Of a stretch of DNA of 64,000 nucleotides, positions 26,822-39,948 are shown piece by piece. Each line of letters begins with the position of its first letter. Position 1 is the first letter of the stretch. The stretch is from Amblyomma americanum (lineage: Eukaryota > Arthropoda > Arachnida > Ixodida > Ixodidae). The DNA lies in assembly GCF_052857255.1 (NCBI RefSeq), contig NW_027526657.1:62001-126000 (forward strand), read 5' to 3'. A model generated the notes under the pieces. The model had not been told where the DNA came from. It worked only from the letters and a program-made list of their open reading frames with translations, and ran no database searches. The translations under genes were made by a program, and so were the position numbers.

Positions 26822-27295
26822 TGTATTAAGCACGAATACATGCTTTTCGCGCAGTTATAAGAGAAAACGTTTTGACGAGTATCACGTGGAACACTTGTAA
26901 TACCGATGTGTTGTGATTTAGCTCGTTTCGGTCTAAAACAGCTTGTTTCGCTGTATTAAGCAAGAATACATGCTTTTCGCGCAGTTATAAGAGAAAAAGT
27001 TTTGACGCGTGTCACAGGGACACTTGTAAAACCGATGTGTTCAGATTTAGCTCGTTTCGGTCTAAAACAGCTTGTTTCGTTGTATTAAGCACGAATACAT
27101 GCTTTTCGCGCAGTTATAAGAGAAAAAGTTTTGACGAGTATCACGTGGAACACTTGTAATACCGATGTGTTGTGATTTGGCACGTTTCGGTCTAAAACAG
27201 CTTGTTTCGTTGTATTAAGCAAGAATACATGCTTTTCGCGCATTTATAAGAGAAAAAGTTTTGACGCGTATCAGAGGAACACTTGTAAAACCGAT

Positions 27296-30200
27296 GTGTT
27301 CAGATTTAACTCTTTTCGGACTAAAACAGCTTGTTTCGTTGTATTAAGCAAGAATACATGCTTTTCGCGCAGTTATAAGGGAAAAAGTTTTGACGCGTAT
27401 CACATGGACACTTGGAAAACCGATGTGTTCAGATTTAGCTCGTTTCGGTCTAAAACAGCTTGTTTTCCTGTATTAAGCAGAAATACATGCTTTTCGCGCA
27501 GTGATAAGAGAAAAAGCTTTAAAGGCGTGTCACAGGGACACTTGTAAAACCGATGTGTTCAGATTTACCTCGTTTCGGTCTAAAACAGCTTGTTTCGTTG
27601 GACTAAGCACGAATACATGCTTTTCGCGCAGCTATAAGAGAAAAAAGAGTTGACGCGTATCAGAGGAACACTTGTAAAACCGATGTGTTGTGATTTAGCT
27701 CGTTACGGTCTAAAACAGCTTGTTTCGCTGTATTAAGCAATAATACATGCTTTTCGCGCAGTTATAAGAGAAAAAAATTTGACGCGTATCAGAGGAACAC
27801 TTGTAAAACCGATGTGTTGTGATTTAGCTCGTTTCGGTCTAAAACAGCTTGTTTCGTTGTATTAAGCAAGAATACATGCTTTTCGCGCAGTTATGAGAAA
27901 AAGTTTTGACGCGTATCACGTGGATACTTGTAAAACCGAAGTGTTCAAATTTAGCTCATTTCGGTCTAAAACAGCTTGTTTCGTTGGACTAAGCAAGAAT
28001 ACATGCTTTTCGCGCAGTTATAAGAGAAAAAAGTTTTGATGCGTATCAGAGGAACACTTGTAAAACCGATGTTTTCAGATTTAGCTCGTTTCGGTCTAAA
28101 ACAGCTTGTTTCGTTGTATTAAGCAAGAATACATGCTTTTCGCGCAGTTATAAGAGAAAAAGTTTTGACGCCTATTAGAGAGACACTTGTAAAACCGATG
28201 TGTTGTGATTTAGCTCGTTTCGGTCTAAAACAGCTTGTTTCGTTGTATTAAGCAAGAATACATGCTTTTCGCGCAGTTATAAGAGAAAAAGTTTTGACGA
28301 GTATCACGTGGATACTTGTAAAACCGATGTGTTCAGATTTAGTTCGTTTCGGTCTAAAACAGCTTGTTTCGTTGTATTAAGCACGAATACATGCTTTTCG
28401 CGCAGTTATAAGAGAAAAAGTTTTGACGAGTATCACGTGGAACACTTGTTATACCGATGTGTTGTGATTTAGCTCGTTTCGGTCTAAAACAGCTTGATTT
28501 GCTGTATTAAGCAAGAATACATGCTTTTCGCGCGGTTATAAAAGAAAAAGTTTTGACGCGTATCAGAGGAACACTTGTAAAACCGATGTGTTGTGATTTA
28601 GCTCGTTTCGGTCTAAAACAACTTGTTTCGCTGTATTAAGCAAGAATACATGCTTTTCGCGCAGTTATAAGAGAAAACGTTTTGACGCGTGTCACAGGGA
28701 CACTTGTAAAACCGATGTGTTCAGATTTAGCTCGTTTCGGTCTAAAACAGCTTGTTTCGTTGTATTAAGCACGAATACATGCTTTTCGCGCAGTTATAAG
28801 AGAAAAATTTTAGACGCGTATCAGAGGAACACTTGTAAAACCGACGTGTTGTGATTTAGCTCGTTTCGGTCTAAAACAGCTTGTTTCGCTGTATTAAGCA
28901 GAAATACATGCTTTTCGCGCAGTTATAAGAGAAAAAAGATTTGTCGCGTATCAGAGGAACACTTGTAAAACCGATGTGTTGTGATTTAGCTCGTTTTGGT
29001 CTAAAACAGCTTGTTTCGCTGTATTAAGCAAGAATACATGCTTTTCGCGCAGTTATAAGAGAAAAAGTTTTGACGCGTATTAGAGAGACACTTGTAAAAC
29101 CGATGTGTTCAGATTTACCTCGTTTCGGTCTAAAACAGCTGGTTTCGTTGGACTAAGCACGAATACATGCTTTTCGCGCAGCTATAAGAGAAAAAAGAGT
29201 TGACGCGTATCAGAGGAACACTTGTAAAACCGATGTGTTGTGATTTAGCTCGTTTCGGTCTAAAACAGCTTGTTGCGCTGTATTAAGCAAGAATACATGC
29301 TTTTCGCGCAGTTATAAGAGAAAAAAATTTGACAGCTTGTTTCGCTGTATTAAGCAGGAATACATGCTTTTCGCGCAGATATAAGAGAAAAAGTTTTGAC
29401 GCGTATTAGAGAGACATGTAAAATCGATGTGTTGTGATTTAGCTCGTTTCGGTCTAAAACAGCTTGTTTCGTTGGACTAAGCAAGAATACATGCTTTTCG
29501 CGCAGTTATAAGAGAAAAAGTTTTGACGCGTATCAGAGGAACACTTGTAAAACCGATGTGTTGTGATTTAGCTCGTTTCGGTCTAAAACAGCTTGTTTCG
29601 TTGTATTAAGCAAGAATACATGCTTTTCGCGCAGTTATAAGAGAAAGTTTTGACGAGTATCACGTGGATACTTGTAAAACCGATGTATTCAGATTTAGCT
29701 CGTTTCGGTCTAAAACAGCTTGTTTCATTGTATTAAGCAAGAATACATGCTTTACGCGCAGTTATAGAAGAAAAAGTTTTGACGCGTATCAGAGAGACAC
29801 TTGTAAAACCGATGTGTTGTGATTTAGCTCGTTTCGGTCTAAAACAGCTTGTTTTGTTGTATTAAGCAAGAATACATGCTTTTCGCGCAGTTATAAGAGA
29901 AAACGTTTTGACGAGTATCACGTGGATACTTGTAAAACCGATGTGTTCAGATTTAGCTCGTTTCGGTCTAAAACAGCTTGTTTCGTTGTATTAAGCACGA
30001 ATACATGCTTTTCGCGCAGTTATAAGAGAAAAAGTTTTGACGAGTATCACGTGGAACACTTGTAATACCGATGTGTTGTGATTTAGCTCGTTTCGGTTTA
30101 AAACAGCTTGTTTCGCTGTATTAAGCAAGAATACATGCTTTTCGCGCAGTTATAAGAGAAAAAGTTTTGACGCGTATCAGAGGAACACTTGTAAAACCGA

Positions 30201-31359
30201 TGTGTTCAGATTTAGCTCGTTTCGGTCTGAAACAGCTTGTTTCGTTGTATTAAGCACGAATACATGCTTTTCGCGCAGTTATAAGAGAAAAAGTTTAGAC
30301 GCGTATCAGAGGAACACTTGAAAACCGATGTGTTGTGATTTAGCTCGTTTCGGTGTAAAACAGCTTGTTTCGTAGTATTAAGCAAGAATACATGCTTTTC
30401 GCGCAGTTATAAGAGAAAAAGTTTTGACGCGTATTAGAGGAACACGTAAAACCTTTGTGTTGTGATTTAGCTCGTTTCGGTCTAAAACAGCTTGTTTCGC
30501 TGTATTAAGCAAGAATACATGCTTTTCGCGCAGTTATAAGAGAAAAAGTTTTGACGCGTGTCACAGGGACACTTGTAAAACCGATTTGTTCAGATTTAGC
30601 TCGTTTCGGTCTAAAACAACTTGTTTCGTTGTATTAAGCACGAATACATGCTTTACGCGCAGTTATAGAAGAAAGAGTTTTGACGCCTATTAGAGAGACA
30701 CTTGTAAAACCGATGTGTTATGATTTAGCTCGTTTCGGTCTAAAACAGCTTGTTTCGTTGTATTAAGCAAGAATACATGCTTTTCGCGCAGTTATAAGAG
30801 AGAAAGTTTTGACGAGTATCACGTGGATACTTGTAAAACCGATGTGTTCAGATTTAGCTCGTTTCGGTCTAAAACAGCTTGTTTCGTTGTATTAAGCAAG
30901 AATACATGCTTTACGCGCAGTTATAGAAGAAAAAGTTTTGACGCGTATCAGAGAGACACTTGTAAAACCGATGTGTTGTGATTTAGCTCGTTTCGGTCTA
31001 AAACAGCTTGTTTCGTTGTATTAAGCAAGAATACATGCTTTTCGCGCAGTTATAAGAGAAAAAGTTTTGACGAGTATCACGTGGATACTTGTAAAACCGA
31101 AGTGTTCAGATTTAGCTCGTTTCGGTCTAAAACAGCTTGTTTCGTTGTATTAAGCACGAATACATGCTTTTCGCGCAGTTATAAGAGAAAAAGTTTTGAC
31201 GAGTATCACGTGGAACACTTGTAATACCGATGTGTTGTGATTTGGCACGTTTCGGTCTAAAACAGCTTGTTTCGTTGTATTAAGCAAGAATACATGCTTT
31301 TCGCGCAGTTATAAGAGAAAAATTTTTGACGCGTATCAGAGGAACACTTGTAAACCGAT
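27296..31359 (+). repeat. Large HOR copy 0 (4064 bp)
   Basis: Measured from the anchor monomer (ttcag head with aactcttttcggact) to the next anchor. It differs from the following copies by extra monomers near 27780-28140 (caataatac followed by aaaatttgacgcg) and by the presence of gagaaaaaagatttgtcgcg near 28931. It includes the truncated monomer near 29331 and the aacacgtaaaacc deletion near 30443. Confidence 0.85.
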
Positions 31360-34300
31360 GTGTTCAGATTTAACTCTTTTCGGACTAAAACAGCTTGTTT
31401 CGTTGTATTAAGCAAGAATACATGCTTTTCTCGCAGTTATAAGGGAAAAAGTTTTGACGCGTATCACATGGACACTTGGAAAACCGATGTGTTCAGATTT
31501 AGCTCGTATCGGTCTAAAACAGCTTGTCTTCCTGTATTAAGCAGAAATACATGCTTTTCGCGCAGTGATAAGAGAAAAAGCTTTAAAGGCGTGTCACAGG
31601 GACACTTGTAAAACCGATGTGTTCAGATTTACCTCGTTTCGGTCTAAAACAGCTTGTTTCGTTGGACTAAGCACGAATACATGCTTTTCGCGCAGCTATA
31701 AGAGAAAAAAGAGTTGACGCGTATCAGAGGAACACTTGTAAAACCGATGTGTTGTGATTTAGCTCGTTTCGGTCTAAAACAGCTTGTTTCGCTGTATTAA
31801 GCAATAATACATGCTTTTCGCGCAGTTATAAGAGAAAAAGTTTTGACGCCTATTAGAGAGACACTTGTAAAACCGATGTGTTGTGATTTAGCTCGTTTCG
31901 GTCTAAAACAGCTTGTTTCGTTGTATTCAGCAAGAATACATGCTTTTCGCGCAGTTATAAGAGAAAAAGTTTTGACGAGTATCACGTGGATACTTGTAAA
32001 ACCGATGTGTTCAGATTTAGCTCGTTTCGGTCTAAAACAGCTTGTTTCGTTGTATTAAGCACGAATACATGCTTTTCGCGCAGTTATAAGAGAAAAAGTT
32101 TTGACGAGTATCACGTGGAACACTTGTTATACCGATGTGTTGTGATTTAGCTCGTTTCGGTCTAAAACAGCTTGATTTGCTGTATTAAGCAAGAATACAT
32201 GCTTTTCGCGCAGATATAAAAGAAAAAGTTTTGACGCGTATCAGAGGAACACTTGTAAAACCGATGTGTTGTGATTTAGCTCGTTTCGGTCTAAAACAAC
32301 TTGTTTCGCTGTATTAAGCAAGAATACATGCTTTTCGCGCAGTTATAAGAGAAAAAGTTTTGACGCGTGTCACAGGGACACTTGTAAAACCGATGTGTTC
32401 AGATTTAGCTCGTTTCGGTCTAAAACAGCTTGTTTCGTTGTATTAAGCACGAATACATGCTTTTCGCGCAGTTATAAGAGAAAAAGTTTAGACGCGTATC
32501 AGAGGAACACTTGTAAAACCGATGTGTTGTGATTTAGCTCGTTTCGGTCTAAAACAGCTTGTTTCGCTGTATTAAGCAGAAATACATGCTTTTCGCGCAG
32601 TTATAAGAGAAAAAGTTTTGACGCGTATTAGAGAGACACTTGTAAAACCGATGTGTTCAGATTTACCTCGTTTCGGTCTAAAACAGCTGGTTTCGTTGGA
32701 CTAAGCACGAATACATGCTTTTCGCGCAGCTATAAGAGAAAAAAGAGTTGACGCGTATCAGAGGAACACTTGTAAAACCGATGTGTTGTGATTTAGCTCG
32801 TTTCGGTCTAAAACAGCTTGTTGCGCTGTATTAAGCAAGAATACATGCTTTTCGCGCAGTTAAAAGAGAAAAAAATTTGACAGCTTGTTTCGCTGTAATA
32901 AGCAGGAATACATGCTTTTCGCGCAGATATAAGAGAAAAAGTTTTGACGCGTATCAGAGAGACACTTGTAAAACCGATGTGTTGTGATTTAGCTCGTTTC
33001 GGTCTAAAACAGCTTGTTTTGTTGTATTAAGCAAGAATACATGCTTTTCGCGCAGTTATAAGAGAAAAAGTTTTGACGAGTATCACGTGGATACTTGTAA
33101 AACCGATGTGTTCAGATTTAGCTCGTTTCGGTCTAAAACAGCTTGTTTCGTTGTATTAAGCACGAATACATGCTTTTCGCGCAGTTATAAGAGAAAAAGT
33201 TTTGATGAGTATCACGTGGAACACTTGTAATACCGATGTGTTGTGATTTAGCTCGTTTCGGTTTAAAACAGCTTGTTTCGTTGTATTAAGCACGAATACA
33301 TGCTTTACGCGCAGTTATAGAAGAAAGAGTTTTGACGCCTATTAGAGAGACACTTGTAAAACCGATGTGTTATGATTTAGCTCGTTTCGGTCTAAAACAG
33401 ATTGTTTCGTTGTATTAAGCAAGAATACATGCTTTTCGCGCAGTTATAAGAGAGAAAGTTTTGACGAGTATCACGTGGATACTTGTAAAACCGATGTGTT
33501 CAGATTTAGCTCCTTTCGGTCTAAAACAGCTTGTTTCGTTGTAATAAGCAAGAATACATGCTTTACGCGCAGTTATAGAAGAAAAAGTTTTGACGCGTAT
33601 CAGAGAGACACTTGTAAAACCGATGTGTTGTGATTTAGCTCGTTTCGGTCTAAAACAGCTTGTTTCGTTGTATTAAGCAAGAATACATGCTTTTCGCGCA
33701 GTTATAAGAGAAAAAGTTTTGACGAGTATCACGTGGATACTTGTAAAACCGAAGTGTTCAGATTTAGCTCGTTTCGGTCTAAAACAGCTTGTTTCGTTGT
33801 ATTAAGCACGAATACATGCTTTTCGCGCAGTTATAAGAGAAAACGTTTTGACGAGTATCACGTGGAACACTTGTAATACCGATGTGTTGTGATTTAGCTC
33901 GTTTCGGTCTAAAACAGCTTGTTTCGCTGTATTAAGCAAGAATACATGCTTTTCGCGCAGTTATAAGAGAAAAAGTTTTGACGCGTATCAGAGGAACACT
34001 TGTAAAACCGATGTGTTCAGATTTAGCTCGTTTCGGTCTGAAACAGCTTGTTTCGTTGTATTAAGCACGAATACATGCTTTTCGCGCAGTTATAAGAGAA
34101 AACGTTTAGACGCGTATCAGAGGAACACTTGAAAACCGATGTGTTGTGATTTAGCTCGTTTCGGTGTAAAACAGCTTGTTTCGTAGTATTAAGCAAGAAT
34201 ACATGCTTTTCGCGCAGTTATAAGAGAAAAAGTTTTGACGCGTATTAGAGGAACACGTAAAACCTTTGTGTTGTGATTTAGCTCGTTTCGGTCTAAAACA

Positions 34301-35429
34301 GCTTGTTTCGCTGTATTAAGCAAGAATACATGCTTTTCGCGCAGTTATAAGAGAAAAAGTTTTGACGCGTGTCACAGGGACACTTGTAAAACCGATTTGT
34401 TCAGATTTAGCTCGTTTCGGTCTAAAACAACTTGTTTCGTTGTATTAAGCACGAATACATGCTTTACGCGCAGTTATAGAAGAAAGAGTTTTGACGCCTA
34501 TTAGAGAGACACTTGTAAAACCGATGTGTTATGATTTAGCTCGTTTCGGTCTAAAACAGCTTGTTTCGTTGTATTAAGCAAGAATACATGCTTTTCGCGC
34601 AGTTATAAGAGAGAAAGTTTTGACGAGTATCACGTGGATACTTGTAAAACCGATGTGTTCAGATTTAGCTCGTTTCGGTCTAAAACAGCTTGTTTCGTTG
34701 TATTAAGCAAGAATACATGCTTTACGCGCAGTTATAGAAGAAAAAGTTTTGACGCGTATCAGAGAGACACTTGTAAAACCGATGTATTGTGATTTAGCTC
34801 GTTTCGGTCTAAAACAGCTTGTTTCGTTGTATTAAGCAAGAATACATGCTTTTCGCGCAGTTATAAGAGAAAAAGTTTTGACGAGTATCACGTGGATACT
34901 TGTAAAACCGAAGTGTTCAGATTTAGCTCGTTTCGGTCTAAAACAGCTTGTTTCGTTGTATTAAGCACGAATACATGCTTTTCGCGCAGTTATAAGAGAA
35001 AACGTTTTGACGAGTATCACGTGGAACACTTGTAATACCGATGTGTTGTGATTTAGCTCGTTTCGGTCTAAAACAGCTTGTTTCGCTGTATTAAGCAAGA
35101 ATACATGCTTTTCGCGCAGTTATAAGAGAAAAAGTTTTGACGCGTGTCACAGGGACACTTGTAAAACCGATGTGTTCAGATTTAGCTCGTTTCGGTCTAA
35201 AACAGCTTGTTTCGTTGTATTAAGCACGAATACATGCTTTTCGCGCAGTTATAAGAGAAAAAGTTTTGACGAGTATCACGTGGAACACTTGTAATACCGA
35301 TGTGTTTTGATTTGGCACGTTTCGGTCTAAAACAGCTTGTTTCGTTGTATTAAGCAAGAATACATGCTTTTCGCGCAGTTATAAGAGAAAAATTTTTGAC
35401 GCGTATCAGAGGAACACTTGTAAACCGAT
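31360..35429 (+). repeat. Large HOR copy 1 (4070 bp)
   Basis: Anchor to anchor. The first about 1.2 kb is nearly identical to copies 2 and 3 (single differences such as gctcgtatcgg at about 31505). It lacks one monomer at about 32605 that copy 2 has, keeps the truncated monomer near 32881, and lacks about four monomers at about 33280 where copy 2 continues. All these indels are whole numbers of monomers. Confidence 0.9.
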
Positions 35430-38400
35430 GTGTTCAGATTTAACTCTTTTCGGACTAAAACAGCTTGTTTCGTTGTATTAAGCAAGAATACATGCTTTTC
35501 TCGCAGTTATAAGGGAAAAAGTTTTGACGCGTATCACATGGACACTTGGAAAACCGATGTGTTCAGATTTAGCTCGTTTCGGTCTAAAACAGCTTGTCTT
35601 CCTGTATTAAGCAGAAATACATGCTTTTCGCGCAGTGATAAGAGAAAAAGCTTTAAAGGCGTGTCACAGGGACACTTGTAAAACCGATGTGTTCAGATTT
35701 ACCTCGTTTCGGTCTAAAACAGCTTGTTTCGTTGGACTAAGCACGAATACATGCTTTTCGCGCAGCTATAAGAGAAAAAAGAGTTGACGCGTATCAGAGG
35801 AACACTTGTAAAACCGATGTGTTGTGATTTAGCTCGTTTCGGTCTAAAACAGCTTGTTTCGCTGTATTAAGCAATAATACATGCTTTTCGCGCAGTTATA
35901 AGAGAAAAAGTTTTGACGCCTATTAGAGAGACACTTGTAAAACCGATGTGTTGTGATTTAGCTCGTTTCGGTCTAAAACAGCTTGTTTCGTTGTATTCAG
36001 CAAGAATACATGCTTTTCGCGCAGTTATAAGAGAAAAAGTTTTGACGAGTATCACGTGGATACTTGTAAAACCGATGTGTTCAGATTTAGCTCGTTTCGG
36101 TCTAAAACAGCTTGTTTCGTTGTATTAAGCACGAATACATGCTTTTCGCGCAGTTATAAGAGAAAAAGTTTTGACGAGTATCACGTGGAACACTTGTTAT
36201 ACCGATGTGTTGTGATTTAGCTCGTTTCGGTCTAAAGCAGCTTGATTTGCTGTATTAAGCAAGAATACATGCTTTTCGCGCAGATATAAAAGAAAAAGTT
36301 TTGACGCGTATCAGAGGAACACTTGTAAAACCGATGTGTTGTGATTTAGCTCGTTTCGGTCTAAAACAACTTGTTTCGCTGTATTAAGCAAGAATACATG
36401 CTTTTCGCGCAGTTATAAGAGAAAAAGTTTTGACGCGTGTCACAGGGACACTTGTAAAACCGATGTGTTCAGATTTAGCTCGTTTCGGTCTAAAACAGCT
36501 TGTTTCGTTGTATTAAGCACGAATACATGCTTTTCGCGCAGTTATAAGAGAAAAAGTTTAGACGCGTATCAGAGGAACACTTGTAAAACCGATGTGTTGT
36601 GATTTAGCTCGTTTCGGTCTAAAACAGCTTGTTTCGCTGTATTAAGCAGAAATACATGCTTTTCGCGCAGTTATAAGAGAAAAAAGAGTTGACGCGTATC
36701 AGAGGAACACTTGTAAAACCGATGTGTTGTGATTTAGCTCGTTTTGGTCTAAAACAGCTTGTTTCGCTGTATTAAGCAAGAATACATGCTTTTCGCGCAG
36801 TTATAAGAGAAAAAGTTTTGACGCGTATTAGAGAGACACTTGTAAAACCGATGTGTTCAGATTTACCTCGTTTCGGTCTAAAACAGCTGGTTTCGTTGGA
36901 CTAAGCACGAATACATGCTTTTCGCGCAGCTATAAGAGAAAAAAGAGTTGACGCGTATCAGAGGAACACTTGTAAAACCGATGTGTTGTGATTTAGCTCG
37001 TTTCGGTCTAAAACAGCTTGTTTTGTTGTATTAAGCAAGAATACATGCTTTTCGCGCAGTTATAAGAGAAAAAGTTTTGACGAGTATCACGTGGATACTT
37101 GTAAAACCGATGTGTTCAGATTTAGCTCGTTTCGGTCTAAAACAGCTTGTTTCGTTGTATTAAGCACGAATACATGCTTTTCGCGCAGTTATAAGAGAAA
37201 AAGTTTTGACGAGTATCACGTGGAACACTTGTAATACCGATGTGTTGTGATTTAGCTCGTTTCGGTTTAAAACAGCTTGTTTCGCTGTATTAAGCAAGAA
37301 TACATGCTTTTCGCGCAGTTATAAGAGAAAAAGTTTTGACGCGTATCAGAGGAACACTTGTAAAACCGATGTGTTCAGATTTAGCTCGTTTCGGTCTGAA
37401 ACAGCTTGTTTCGTTGTATTAAGCACGAATACATGCTTTTCGCGCAGTTATAAGAGAAAAAGTTTAGACGCGTATCAGAGGAACACTTGAAAACCGATGT
37501 GTTGTGATTTAGCTCGTTTCGGTGTAAAACAGCTTGTTTCGTAGTATTAAGCAAGAATACATGCTTTTCGCGCAGTTATAAGAGAAAAAGTTTTGACGCG
37601 TATTAGAGGAACACTTGTAAAACCTTTGTGTTGTGATTTAGCTCGTTTCGGTCTAAAACAGCTTGTTTCGCTGTATTAAGCAAGAATACATGCTTTTCGC
37701 GCAGTTATAAGAGAAAAAGTTTTGACGCGTGTCACAGGGACACTTGTAAAACCGATTTGTTCAGATTTAGCTCGTTTCGGTCTAAAACAACTTGTTTCGT
37801 TGTATTAAGCACGAATACATGCTTTACGCGCAGTTATAGAAGAAAGAGTTTTGACGCCTATTAGAGAGACACTTGTAAAACCGATGTGTTATGATTTAGC
37901 TCGTTTCGGTCTAAAACAGCTTGTTTCGTTGTATTAAGCAAGAATACATGCTTTTCGCGCAGTTATAAGAGAGAAAGTTTTGACGAGTATCACGTGGATA
38001 CTTGTAAAACCGATGTGTTCAGATTTAGCTCGTTTCGGTCTAAAACAGCTTGTTTCGTTGTATTAAGCAAGAATACATGCTTTACGCGCAGTTATAGAAG
38101 AAAAAGTTTTGACGCGTATCAGAGAGACACTTGTAAAACCGATGTGTTGTGATTTAGCTCGTTTCGGTCTAAAACAGCTTGTTTCGTTGTATTAAGCAAG
38201 AATACATGCTTTTCGCGCAGTTATAAGAGAAAAAGTTTTGACGAGTATCACGTGGATACTTGTAAAACCGAAGTGTTCAGATTTAGCTCGTTTCGGTCTA
38301 AAACAGCTTGTTTCGTTGTATTAAGCACGAATACATGCTTTTCGCGCAGTTATAAGAGAAAACGTTTTGACGAGTATCACGTGGAACACTTGTAATACCG

Positions 38401-39948
38401 ATGTGTTGTGATTTAGCTCGTTTCGGTCTAAAACAGCTTGTTTCGCTGTATTAAGCAAGAATACATGCTTTTCGCGCAGTTATAAGAGAAAAAGTTTTGA
38501 CGCGTATCAGAGGAACACTTGTAAAACCGATGTGTTCAGATTTAGCTCGTTTCGGTCTGAAACAGCTTGTTTTGTTGTATTAAGCACGAATACATGCTTT
38601 TCGCGCAGTTATAAGAGAAAACGTTTAGACGCGTATCAGAGGAACACTTGAAAACCGATGTGTTGTGATTTAGCTCGTTTCGGTGTAAAACAGCTTGTTT
38701 CGTAGTATTAAGCAAGAATACATGCTTTTCGCGCAGTTATAAGAGAAAAAGTTTTGACGCGTATTAGAGGAACACGTAAAACCTTTGTGTTGTGATTTAG
38801 CTCGTTTCGGTCTAAAACAGCTTGTTTCGCTGTATTAAGCAAGAATACATGCTTTTCGCGCAGTTATAAGAGAAAAAGTTTTGACGCGTGTCACAGGGAC
38901 ACTTGTAAAACCGATTTGTTCAGATTTAGCTCGTTTCGGTCTAAAACAACTTGTTTCGTTGTATTAAGCACGAATACATGCTTTACGCGCAGTTATAGAA
39001 GAAAGAGTTTTGACGCCTATTAGAGAGACACTTGTAAAACCGATGTGTTATGATTTAGCTCGTTTCGGTCTAAAACAGCTTGTTTCGTTGTATTAAGCAA
39101 GAATACATGCTTTTCGCGCAGTTATAAGAGAGAAAGTTTTGACGAGTATCACGTGGATACTTGTAAAACCGATGTGTTCAGATTTAGCTCGTTTCGGTCT
39201 AAAACAGCTTGTTTCGTTGTATTAAGCAAGAATACATGCTTTACGCGCAGTTATAGAAGAAAAAGTTTTGACGCGTATCAGAGAGACACTTGTAAAACCG
39301 ATGTATTGTGATTTAGCTCGTTTCGGTCTAAAACAGCTTGTTTCGTTGTATTAAGCAAGAATACATGCTTTTCGCGCAGTTATAAGAGAAAAAGTTTTGA
39401 CGAGTATCACGTGGATACTTGTAAAACCGAAGTGTTCAGATTTAGCTCGTTTCGGTCTAAAACAGCTTGTTTCGTTGTATTAAGCACGAATACATGCTTT
39501 TCGCGCAGTTATAAGAGAAAACGTTTTGACGAGTATCACGTGGAACACTTGTAATACCGATGTGTTGTGATTTAGCTCGTTTCGGTCTAAAACAGCTTGT
39601 TTCGCTGTATTAAGCAAGAATACATGCTTTTCGCGCAGTTATAAGAGAAAAAGTTTTGACGCGTGTCACAGGGACACTTGTAAAACCGATGTGTTCAGAT
39701 TTAGCTCGTTTCGGTCTAAAACAGCTTGTTTCGTTGTATTAGGCACGAATACATGCTTTTCGCGCAGTTATAAGAGAAAAAGTTTTGACGAGTATCACGT
39801 GGAACACTTGTAATACCGATGTGTTGTGATTTGGCACGTTTCGGTCTAAAACAGCTTGTTTCGTTGTATTAAGCAAGAATACATGCTTTTCGCGCAGTTA
39901 TAAGAGAAAAATTTTTGACGCGTATCAGAGGAACACTTGTAAACCGAT
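35430..39948 (+). repeat. Large HOR copy 2 (4519 bp, longest)
   Basis: Anchor to anchor. It contains two related nine-monomer segments in tandem, about 37.3-38.46 kb and 38.46-39.62 kb (offset about 1160 bp). The left one carries cacttgtaaaacctttg (about 37613) and gaaaaagtttagacg. The right one carries the shortened aacacgtaaaacctttg (about 38772) and gaaaacgtttagacg. Copy 1 has only the right-hand type and copy 3 only the left-hand type. Confidence 0.9.
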